Positions 1-5,180 of a stretch of DNA of 9,031 nucleotides are shown in pieces. The notes beneath the pieces were generated by a model. That model saw nothing but the letters and a program-made list of their open reading frames with translations, had not been told where the DNA came from and searched no databases. The stretch is taken from the NCBI GenBank assembly GCA_021846065.1, contig JAJZCP010000044.1, forward strand, positions 1 to 9,031, written 5' to 3'. The translations under genes were made by a program, and so were the position numbers. The first letter of the stretch is position 1. Every line of letters begins with the position of its first letter. The DNA comes from Acidobacteriota bacterium (GTDB lineage Bacteria; Acidobacteriota; Terriglobia; Terriglobales; Acidobacteriaceae).

Positions 1-574
1 CAGGGCGAACATTGCATAGCCAGCCGGGACGGGGCGCGGTTTCGACAACTACCTTGACTTTCGCACGAACGGCGGTCGCGCGATTAACTATCGTGGCGAG
101 GAGTTCGGCTCCTTTCGCTCTTTATTGCGCTACAACTATCTGCCCGCAATGTCCAATGTCGTACGTACTCCGCTAATTCGAGCCAGTGGCGGCTGGACGG
201 CTGGAAATGTTTCCGAGGATTGGGAGATGTGGCGGAAGCTCGCTAGAACCCACGCCTTCCTGTACGTGGATCAGCCGGTGGCGCTCTATCGATGGCATCA
301 GGGCAACTCCGTAAAGGTGATGGCGACCCGGCTACGGCAATGGTCACTTGAATTGTTAGTGCGCGAACGAGACTATTGCTATCGCAGCGGTTTAAGTGAA
401 TCGTGGCGAGAAGCGTACGTGGAATTGTTACTGCCAGTTGTAATGGATAAGAACCTTGCCCTGGGCAAGCGCATCGCAAGCCTGGACTTCTGGCAGCTCA
501 TGAAAATCTCTCCTTACCTCGGACAGCGGGCAATCAACCGCGCTTTAAGAATATTCGGCGGAAGATCGCGATGA
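1..574 (+). pseudogene. Glycosyltransferase family 2 (GT-A type), C-terminal fragment with disrupted 5' part
   Basis: Glycosyltransferases of this family move a sugar from a nucleotide-sugar to an acceptor, typically in surface polysaccharide synthesis. The readable frame (second frame, 20-574) contains the late part of the catalytic domain: a YNYLPAMSNVVR segment, a GGW turn, then the EDWEMWRKLA motif that carries the putative catalytic acidic residues, and a YRWHQGNS motif. The N-terminal nucleotide-binding half is not in this frame. A TAG at 17-19 closes the frame, although sequence directly after it (DNYLDFRTNG and on) still looks coding. The first frame at 1-42 reads ...CIASRDGARF, which would join smoothly to DNYLDF if one base near 43 were removed. 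So I infer a frameshift in a gene that starts left of the window. The only conventional start inside the frame is TTG at 125, which would give a 149-residue product lacking the donor-binding domain. It overlaps the next gene by ATGA. Confidence 0.65.
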
Positions 575-1639
575 GAGTGGTTTTTGTTATGCCGAATGCG
601 GGAAGCATTCCCATTGGCGGCTTCAAAGTTGTGTATGAGTACGCGAATCATCTGACGCGCCGGGGGCACACTGTCACCGTCGTTCATTCAGCGCTGCAGC
701 GCGTTGACACGCCGCTACCCGAGCTCCCAAGGCGTATCGCGCATTACTGGCGCGTCCGGTTGAGTGGAAAAGTTGGCCCCGCTGGATGGTTCGGCCTCGA
801 CCCGAATGTCTCGTTACGATGGGTGCTTCGCCCTGATGATCGACACGTGCCCGACGCCGATGCTGTGATTGCGACTTCCTGGGACGTTGCAGAATGGGTG
901 CAACGCTACCCGGGAACCAAAGGAAATAGGTTCTATTTTATCCAGCATCTGGAGTCATGGGACGGCCCTGAGGATCGCGTGCTTGCGACCTGGCGGCTGC
1001 CGTTGCGGAAAATCGTTATCGCGCGATGGTTGCAGGAGATAGGGACTGGACAAGGCGTGGATGCAGCTTATATACCGAACGGTCTGGATTTTGACGCCTT
1101 TGGCGTCGATATCGAGCCTGCCGATCGAAATCCGCTGCAATACGCAATGCTGTTTCATACTTCAGCGTGGAAAGGCTGTGCCGATGGGCTGGCCGCGTTT
1201 TCGATTATCCGCCGCCGTTTTCCGACCACGGAGCTGGAGTTGTTTGGGGTTGCAGATCCTCCCGCCAACCTTCCCGCAGGCGTGACGTATAGAAAGCAGC
1301 CGAGCCCGAAGGAGTTGCGATGCGCTCTACAATCGTTGCGCTATCTTTCTGGCACCAAGTCATACCGAAGGATGGGGCCTGACGGCAACCGAGGCGATGG
1401 TTTGCGGCGCGGCCTTGGTAGCCACCGACATTGGCGGTCACCGGGAATTTGCAATTCCCGATCAAACAGCTTTATGCAGCCCTGCGAAATGTCCGGAGAA
1501 GCTGGCGGCCAATGCCATTCGGTTGATTGAAGATGCGCCGCTCAGGGTTTCTCTGGCGCAGGCGGGACAAAACTTCGTGCAGCAGTTCACTTGGGAACGG
1601 GCTACGAACGCGCTGGAACGAACGCTGCTCCGCGGCTAG
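571..1639 (+). pseudogene. Glycosyltransferase family 4-type (GT-B fold), split by a +1 frameshift
   Basis: Retaining GT-B glycosyltransferase, expected to act at the cytoplasmic membrane in polysaccharide or glycolipid assembly. The N-terminal half starts at ATG 571 with MRVVFVMPNAGS and a GGFKVVYEYANHL acceptor-side segment. A YIPNGLDFDAF motif lies mid-protein, followed by a second Rossmann half. The frame then turns to nonsense after KELR (residue 250, codon 1318-1320) and would stop at 1530. In the next frame, from 1322, the sequence resumes exactly where expected: ALYNRCAIFLAPSHTEGWGL, then TATEAM and a VATDIGGHREF segment, ending at TAG 1637-1639. That gives the family's EX7E motif (E266 and E274 in the repaired protein). 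Deleting one base at about 1321 restores a 355-residue protein of normal family length. GGAAG lies 6 bases upstream of the start, and the ATGA overlap couples it to the preceding glycosyltransferase. An annotation program would report two pieces, 571-1530 and about 1397-1639. Confidence 0.85.
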
Positions 1640-1642
1640 CGG

Positions 1643-1951
1643 CTAATCCAGGTCGAAATCCCGGAGCGGGCGGCCTTCGTCCTTGGACTCTTTGGCCCGG
1701 CGCAGCGCCTCTTCAAACTTTCTCGCCAGCACATCATCCTTATTCTTCTCCGCCTCCACGGACTGGCGGAAGAGCGCCTGCTTGCGCTCCTCCTGCTCTT
1801 TCAGGGCGCGGGTGGCAGCCTCAAAATCCTCAAAGGTCTTTTTGCGCGGGGCGGGCGTGTGGGCGATGATGGACCGCGTCGCCGGGTCCACCTTGAGGAT
1901 GGCGCCGCAGTCCGGGCAGGTAACGTCGAAGGCGGTGTCAGGTTTCGGCAT
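1643..1951 (-). CDS. Small conserved protein with one CPDCG zinc-ribbon-like knuckle and a charged helical tail
   Basis: The predicted protein has 102 residues with no assigned function. It opens with MPKPDTAFDVTCPDCGAIL: one CPDC knuckle at residues 12-15, which resembles half of a zinc ribbon and is followed by beta-like sequence (KVDPATRSIIAHT). A linker rich in P/R/K (residues 33-38) leads to about 55 residues of strongly charged helix, probably coiled coil, and the tail RPLRDFDLD. Only one CxxC pair is present, so metal binding would need His31 or a dimer. The ATG at 1949-1951 is chosen because the protein family-like sequence begins there; a longer in-frame ATG at 2026 would add 25 residues of low-complexity sequence. 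No good Shine-Dalgarno is visible. It converges with the glycosyltransferase gene with 3 bases between the two stop codons. From memory, proteins of this layout are common in acidobacterial genomes, but I could not check. Confidence 0.8.
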   Translation of the reverse strand: MPKPDTAFDVTCPDCGAILKVDPATRSIIAHTPAPRKKTFEDFEAATRALKEQEERKQALFRQSVEAEKNKDDVLARKFEEALRRAKESKDEGRPLRDFDLD

Positions 1952-2152
1952 GGTCGGAGCGGTCCCGTGGCGCGGCCTACAGGATACCGCCGTTGTGCGC
2001 GGGAGGCCAGCGCGGGCGGGCTGCAAAGAACTGATGGACGCTTTGCCATGGGGGCAAATGCCCGGATTCTTTGCTCCGCCCAGAATGAGTCAGTGAGGAT
2101 GGAACCCCCCGGAACCAGCAGAAGGTTGCATGCGGCATTGTGCAACGCTTAT
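1952..2152. other. Non-coding stretch upstream of the CPDCG gene
   Basis: These 201 bases separate the small CPDCG gene from the repeat cluster. Open frames here are short and have no recognisable protein content. The only structure I see is a perfect 6-bp inverted repeat, GTTGCA at 2125-2130 and TGCAAC at 2141-2146, with a 10-base loop and no T-run. The promoter of the CPDCG gene should lie here on the minus strand, but no convincing -35/-10 pair stands out. Confidence 0.4.
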
Positions 2153-2290
2153 CGAGAAGCAGATTCCTTTCGGGAATGACAGAAAGAAAAACGTTCCTCG
2201 AGAAGCGGATTCCTTTCGGGAATGAAAGAAAGAAAAATGCTCCTCGGGAAGCGGATTCCTTTCGGGAATGAAAGAAAGAAAAACAAGAGC
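2153..2290. repeat. Three 46-bp tandem repeats with an internal REP-like hairpin
   Basis: Three abutting units of 46 bases lie at 2153-2198, 2199-2244 and 2245-2290. The last diverges after about 2284. Each contains GCGGATTCCTTTCGGGAATG (GCAGATTCC in the first unit), whose ATTCC and GGAAT arms form a short hairpin around TTTCG, followed by a purine run of the type GAAAGAAAGAAAAA and a variable link such as CGTTCCT or TGCTCCT. There are few substitutions between units, so the expansion is probably recent. No spacer sequence sits between units, which separates this from a CRISPR array. The layout resembles REP-type intergenic elements. Confidence 0.85.
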
Positions 2291-2305
2291 TTTGCCTTTC
2301 TTGTT
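2268..2305 (-). terminator. Possible intrinsic terminator of the Crp/Fnr gene
   Basis: On the minus strand, AACAAGA (2299-2305) pairs perfectly with TCTTGTT (2282-2288) across a 10-base loop. The stem is followed immediately by a T-rich tract (TTTTTCTTTCTTTC, 2268-2281). It lies about 75 bases beyond the stop of the Crp/Fnr gene, in the right orientation. The stem has few G-C pairs and overlaps the repeat cluster, so the repeat element itself may be supplying the terminator. Confidence 0.4.
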
Positions 2306-2307
2306 GT

Positions 2308-2330
2308 CATTCCCGCAGGGAATCTGCTTC
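2308..2330 (-). repeat. Inverted partner copy of the REP-like unit
   Basis: Read on the minus strand this is GAAGCAGATTCC followed by CTGCGGGAATG, matching about 20 of 23 positions of the head of the 46-bp units (GAAGCGGATTCCTTTCGGGAATG). It faces the third tandem copy across about 40 bases, so the two can fold into one long hairpin. Its own arms, ATTCCC and GGGAAT around TGC, form a perfect 6-bp hairpin. Confidence 0.75.
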
Positions 2331-2378
2331 TTGCTGCCCCAACCGATTGCGTTCCACTATGCCGAAGCTATAGATGGC

Positions 2379-3113
2379 TCAGGCCAGCGTCAGGGCCGCT
2401 TCTTCAGAGCGGGCGGTGGCCAGGTGCTCCAGCGTGCCGCGGTCGACGATGCTGATGGTCTGGCCATGCTGCGCGATGATGTTGTTTTTGCGCAGCCGGG
2501 AGAGCGTGCGCGTGACCGACTCGCGCGTGGTGCCGAGCTGCTGCGCGATCTCCTCATGCGTCAGGCGCAGACGCAGCCGGTCATTCTGCGGCCCGGTATC
2601 CGGGCAGTTGAGCCCCAGCAGAAAACGCGCAATGCTGGCCAGCAGGGATGGCGCCAGCGACAGGCGGCGGATGGCGTCCAGAATGCAGGCGTGCTGCATG
2701 GCCAGCTCATCGAGCGCGGCGCGGAACTGGTCGTCATGCTCCTCAAGAAACTTGAGGAATGTGTCGCGGCGGATCATGTCCAGCTCGCAGGGCTCAATGG
2801 TCTGCGCCGTTACCTGGCGTTTGGTGCCGGAGACAACAGAGCTAAGCCCCAGCAGTTCACCCGGCGCGGCAATGTAGAGAACAACGGTGCGGCCGACTTC
2901 AGAGGTCATCGTAACTTTGCTGAGGCCAGTGCGCAGGATGAGAATTCCGGTGGGTTCGTCGCCTTCATTGAAGATGGTTGAGCCGGCGGGAATGGAGACG
3001 CGCAGGCACAGGGCGGCGAGTTCGAGACGCAGTTCCGGCGTCAGGCGATGCATCAGCAGATGTTCCTGCATGCGGCATGTCTGACACCCTTGCAGCTTGT
3101 GATAGTCCGTCAT
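2379..3113 (-). CDS. Crp/Fnr-family transcriptional regulator with partial FNR-type cysteine set
   Basis: The 244-residue protein has an effector-binding beta-barrel (about residues 22-125, with the IPAGSTIFNEGDEPTGILIL and PGELLGLSSVVSG segments), a long dimer helix (about 127-168) and a C-terminal winged helix (THEEIAQQLGTTRESVTRTL, 185-204). The recognition helix has E198, T201 and R202, close to the E-x2-S-R pattern of FNR. The barrel lacks a clear cAMP-binding RxS/T signature after the PGELLG turn, so cAMP is unlikely to be the ligand. Cysteines at 10 and 13 (GCQTC) and at 109 (EPCELD) sit where FNR has iron-sulfur ligands C20, C23 and C122. The third N-terminal cysteine is missing. The ATG at 3113 is kept because it includes the CxxC; it has no clear Shine-Dalgarno. 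A lone TATAAC (-10-like) occurs on the minus strand at 3146-3151. It likely senses a redox or gas signal, but this is inference. Confidence 0.9.
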   Translation of the reverse strand: MTDYHKLQGCQTCRMQEHLLMHRLTPELRLELAALCLRVSIPAGSTIFNEGDEPTGILILRTGLSKVTMTSEVGRTVVLYIAAPGELLGLSSVVSGTKRQVTAQTIEPCELDMIRRDTFLKFLEEHDDQFRAALDELAMQHACILDAIRRLSLAPSLLASIARFLLGLNCPDTGPQNDRLRLRLTHEEIAQQLGTTRESVTRTLSRLRKNNIIAQHGQTISIVDRGTLEHLATARSEEAALTLA

Positions 3114-3229
3114 GGATGTTTTGTTGTCAGGGAACCTTTTGCCCAGTTATACAGTGTTTTCGGCATTCCGGCATCTGGCTGGATAGTAAGTGCATCTTAG
3201 ACGCGGCGCGGGCATAGTTCACTTGTCAC

Positions 3230-3880
3230 TCAAGCTTTGTGACGTTCGCAGAAGGTGCGAAAGATGATGCGTTGGACCTCTTCCACGGGCAGGTCTCCGG
3301 CGATTTTCACGACGCGATCCGGGGCCTGGAGGGCGATCTCGCGGTAGGCGCGATCGACGCGCTCATAGAAGCTGCGTTGCTCGGCCTCAAACCGGTTCTC
3401 ATCCGTGCCGAAGGCGAGCTGGCGGGCGTTGCGGCGGCGCGCGCGGGACAGGCAGACATCCAGATCGGGCAGCAGAAGAAATGTGAGATCGGGCCACAGG
3501 TCCCCGCAGAGAACGCGATGCAGCGTCAGGATGGCTTCGCGGTCCAGGCCGCGGCCGCCGCCCTGGTAGGCCACCGTGGAGTCGGTGTAGCGGTCGCAGA
3601 GGATGGTCTCCCCGCGATGGAGCGCGGGGGCAAGGATCTGCTGGATGGACTGGGCGCGGTCGGCGAACATGAGCGCCATCTCAGTCAGCGGCGCGACGGG
3701 CTGGGTGCGCGAGTCGAGCAGCAGGGCGCGGATCTGATCGCCGAGCTCGGTGCCGCCGGGCTGCCGCGTGACGGTGACGGCCTGGCCGTCGGCGGCCAGC
3801 GCGCGGGCGAACAGACGGAGCTGCGTGGACTTGCCGGAGCCGTCCAGCCCCTCAAACGTAACGAAAAACCCGCGTGGCAT
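3230..3880 (-). CDS. tmk: Thymidylate kinase (dTMP kinase)
   Basis: Cytoplasmic kinase that phosphorylates dTMP to dTDP with ATP, an essential step in dTTP synthesis. The 216-residue product has normal family length. Visible motifs are the P-loop EGLDGSGKST (residues 10-19), TRQPGGTELGDQIR (38-51), the FADRAQ segment (72-77), the DRY signature (96-98) followed by STVAYQGGGRG, and an arginine-rich lid (RARRRNAR, 146-153). The P-loop has no basic residue and the lid has several, as in bacterial (E. coli-like) enzymes. Two positions differ from the usual consensus as I remember it: Q40 replaces Glu in REPGGT, and L137 replaces the Asp of the LLD strand end. The start ATG (3878-3880) has no Shine-Dalgarno but has a -10-like element 6 bases upstream. 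The gene is divergent from the DinB-like gene. The Crp/Fnr gene follows 116 bases downstream on the same strand, probably as a separate unit. Confidence 0.95.
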   Translation of the reverse strand: MPRGFFVTFEGLDGSGKSTQLRLFARALAADGQAVTVTRQPGGTELGDQIRALLLDSRTQPVAPLTEMALMFADRAQSIQQILAPALHRGETILCDRYTDSTVAYQGGGRGLDREAILTLHRVLCGDLWPDLTFLLLPDLDVCLSRARRRNARQLAFGTDENRFEAEQRSFYERVDRAYREIALQAPDRVVKIAGDLPVEEVQRIIFRTFCERHKA

Positions 3881-3886
3881 GCGGGG

Positions 3887-3895
3887 AGTGTACCA
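3887..3895 (-). promoter_or_regulatory. Extended -10-like element placed for a leaderless tmk transcript
   Basis: On the minus strand the sequence reads TGG-TACACT, then CCCCGC, then the tmk ATG. TACACT is a fair -10 hexamer, and the TG one base upstream makes it an extended -10. Exactly six bases separate it from the A of ATG, which is where position +1 would fall. No good -35 or Shine-Dalgarno is visible. Confidence 0.45.
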
Positions 3896-3951
3896 TCGCG
3901 GAAACGCGCGGTCCGATTGGGCAGGACAGGCGCCCGGGCGCGCCGCTTATT

Positions 3952-3960
3952 TGTCATAAT
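3952..3960 (+). promoter_or_regulatory. Extended -10-like element placed for a leaderless DinB-like gene transcript
   Basis: The sequence reads TGT-CATAAT, then CCTCGC, then ATG at 3967. The geometry is the same as on the opposite strand for tmk: a TGn extension, a -10 hexamer and a six-base gap to the start codon. There is no purine-rich ribosome-binding site before the ATG, and no recognisable -35. Confidence 0.5.
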
Positions 3961-3966
3961 CCTCGC

Positions 3967-4515
3967 ATGGCTCTGCAATTTACGGATTCGTATCTCGAGG
4001 ATTCGATGGCGCTCTTCTGCCATTACAAAAAGCTGGCCGATAACGCGATTGCGCAGGTGACGGATGAGCAGCTCTACCAACTGCTGGATGCAGATGCGAA
4101 TTCGATTGCCATTGTCATGAAGCATATGGCGGGCAACATGGTGGCGCGGTGGACGGACTTTCTCTCGACCGATGGCGAGAAGCCATGGCGCGATCGCGAC
4201 TCGGAATTCGTCGATCCGCCGCCGGATCGCACCGCTCTTTTAGCGATGTGGGAACGGGGGTGGGGTTGCCTCTTCGTCGCATTGGACAAACTCGGCGAAC
4301 CCGACTTACGCCAGCCGGTTACGATACGAGGCGAAGCGCACTCCGTCCTGCAGGCCATCAACCGGCAAATCGCACACTACTCCTACCACTGCGGCCAGAT
4401 CGTACTGCTGGCCAAGCATTTCCGTGGGTCCGCGTGGACGTCCCTCAGCGTTCCGAAGGGACAATCCGCAGCGTTCAACCGTCGAGTGCTGGCGGGCGAA
4501 CTCAGCCAGCGATAG
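3967..4515 (+). CDS. DinB-superfamily protein, DUF1572 type
   Basis: The 182-residue protein should form the four-helix bundle of the DinB/YfiT superfamily. These are metal-binding proteins; some members act as thiol-dependent transferases, and for this subgroup the reaction is unknown to me. Candidate metal ligands are H53 (KHMAGN), H137 and H141 (AHYSYHCGQIV), the spacing expected for the superfamily triad. Other family-like segments are NMVARWTDFLSTDGEKPWR (57-75), WERGWGCLF (95-103) and TIRGEAHSVLQAINRQIAHY (119-138). The ATG at 3967 is chosen because recognisable family sequence starts there; an upstream in-frame ATG at 3874 would read through the tmk start region. It is divergent from tmk and converges with the toxin gene, 23 bases from stop to stop. 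It appears monocistronic. Confidence 0.88.
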   Translation: MALQFTDSYLEDSMALFCHYKKLADNAIAQVTDEQLYQLLDADANSIAIVMKHMAGNMVARWTDFLSTDGEKPWRDRDSEFVDPPPDRTALLAMWERGWGCLFVALDKLGEPDLRQPVTIRGEAHSVLQAINRQIAHYSYHCGQIVLLAKHFRGSAWTSLSVPKGQSAAFNRRVLAGELSQR

Positions 4516-4517
4516 GA

Positions 4518-4545
4518 GCGTTCTGGAACGCGGTGCTTCTAGAAC
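4518..4545. repeat. Two similar small palindromes between convergent genes
   Basis: GCGTTC-TG-GAACGC (4518-4531) and TTCTAGAA (4537-4544) lie between the stops of the DinB-like gene and the toxin gene. Their cores TTCTGGAAC and TTCTAGAAC differ by one base and start 16 bases apart. The first can form a 5-bp stem with a four-base loop in either transcript, but no T-run follows on either strand, so it is not a standard intrinsic terminator. Confidence 0.4.
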
Positions 4546-4823
4546 AGATCGGGCCATCGCTGCCGCCCATGAAAGACGGCGATGATTTCGACGTTGCCTC
4601 GCGATACTCGATACGGAAGGATGTAGGGAGTCTGCGGGACGACCAGTTCCCGTGTTCCGGGTATGCGGCCCGGACGGCCGCTGTCGGGGTATCGCAGCAA
4701 CCGTTCAGCAGCAGCAAGGATGCGAGCACTGATGTCCTGCGCGGCGCTGGGATGATCGTTGGTGATAAATGCGCGAAGTGCGATCAGGTGCTCGATGGCG
4801 CGCGGCGACCATACGATTTTCAT
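4539..4823 (-). CDS. ParE/RelE-superfamily toxin of a type II toxin-antitoxin pair
   Basis: The 94-residue protein has the ParE/RelE fold pattern: MKIVWSPRAIEHLIALRAFI at the start (first strand and helix), a second helix (residues 26-45), SGRPGRIPGTREL (48-60), then the C-terminal strands PYILPYRV and NVEIIAVFHGRQRWP. The HGRQRW ending is typical of ParE-like members. ParE toxins in the founding systems poison DNA gyrase, while RelE members cut mRNA on the ribosome; sequence alone does not settle the target here. The ATG at 4821-4823 is chosen because it overlaps the antitoxin stop as ATGA, the usual coupling in such operons. A longer in-frame start at 4868 would lie inside the antitoxin gene and add non-family sequence. 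Toxicity would be held in check by the upstream-encoded antitoxin. Confidence 0.9.
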   Translation of the reverse strand: MKIVWSPRAIEHLIALRAFITNDHPSAAQDISARILAAAERLLRYPDSGRPGRIPGTRELVVPQTPYILPYRVSRGNVEIIAVFHGRQRWPDLF

Positions 4824-5077
4824 CGCGGAGGCTGTTGTTCCCGCTTCTTTCCCCAGGACTGCAGCCAATCCTTCACTTCTGCGTGCGCGACGGCTTTACC
4901 GCGGTTCAGTTCGTCCAGTCCGGCTTCCAGCTCGGCAAGCTGCCAGCTCTGCGCTTCAACATAGGCGGCAATCGCCTCAGCGGCCAGAAAAGACTTCGAC
5001 CGTTTCGAGGATTTTGCTAATGCATCGAGCTTGGTTTTCAGGCCCGATTCAAGGCGGATGGAAAGAGTTGAAGACAT
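4820..5077 (-). CDS. Ribbon-helix-helix (CopG-like) antitoxin
   Basis: The 85-residue protein has an N-terminal ribbon-helix-helix DNA-binding domain: strand TLSIRLESGL (4-13), helix KTKLDALAKSSK (14-25), then RSKSFLAAEAIAAYVEAQ (26-43). The C-terminal part (44-85) is charged and should wrap the toxin. Such antitoxins dimerise, bind the toxin and repress their own promoter. The start ATG at 5075-5077 gives the standard domain length and has AGGTG upstream with a normal gap; a longer in-frame start at 5119 would run through the promoter palindromes. Its TGA overlaps the toxin ATG (ATGA), so the two are co-translated. The pair is transcribed away from the M61 peptidase gene, whose start lies 103 bases from this one. 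Confidence 0.9.
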   Translation of the reverse strand: MSSTLSIRLESGLKTKLDALAKSSKRSKSFLAAEAIAAYVEAQSWQLAELEAGLDELNRGKAVAHAEVKDWLQSWGKKREQQPPR

Positions 5078-5087
5078 TGTAAGCACC

Positions 5088-5100
5088 TGTATACATTGTA
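5088..5100 (-). promoter_or_regulatory. Promoter/operator of the toxin-antitoxin operon
   Basis: The plus-strand sequence TGTATACATTGTA holds two overlapping palindromes: TGTATACA (5088-5095, perfect) and TACATTGTA (5092-5100, perfect around a central base). On the minus strand the second contains TACAAT, a good -10 hexamer, about 17 bases ahead of the antitoxin start. A -10 buried in palindromes is what an autorepressing ribbon-helix-helix antitoxin would use. No clear -35 is visible. Confidence 0.5.
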
Positions 5101-5171
5101 CGCGAAGGTGTTCGCCCAATCAGTATGGCGCTGCATTACACTGGGCTTTCCGTTTTTTCCACGGGAATTTC

Positions 5172-5177
5172 AGGAGG
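5172..5177 (+). promoter_or_regulatory. Shine-Dalgarno that fixes the start of the M61 peptidase
   Basis: A perfect AGGAGG stands three bases before ATG 5181. The spacing is tight, but no other in-frame start near it precedes a signal peptide. This decides against the in-frame start at 5031, which lies in the antitoxin gene. Confidence 0.75.
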
Positions 5178-5180
5178 ATC

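Noticed and set aside
1309..1350. Programmed ribosomal frameshift in the GT4 gene
   Set aside because: No slippery heptamer, homopolymer run or downstream pseudoknot is apparent at the switch point. A simple extra base explains the data better.
2153..2290. Possible CRISPR array
   Set aside because: The 46-bp units abut directly with no unique spacers, number only three and carry a REP-like hairpin; no cas genes are present.
2268..2981. Plus-strand open frame of 237 codons covering the Crp/Fnr gene
   Set aside because: It is antisense to a clear Crp/Fnr protein and starts inside the repeat cluster; no domain is visible.
3225..3243. GTCAC...GTGAC inverted repeat at the tmk stop codon as a Crp/FNR binding site
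   Set aside because: The half-sites are only 5 bp, have the wrong spacing for TGTGA-N6-TCACA and do not resemble TTGAT-N4-ATCAA; the position overlaps coding sequence.
3239..4060. Plus-strand open frame of 273 codons covering tmk
   Set aside because: It runs antisense through the complete thymidylate kinase gene and into the DinB-like gene in the wrong frame; no family resemblance.
5031..5180. Longer N-terminus for the M61 peptidase from an in-frame start at 5031
   Set aside because: It would overlap the antitoxin gene and its promoter and bury the signal peptide. The perfect AGGAGG before ATG 5181 decides the start.
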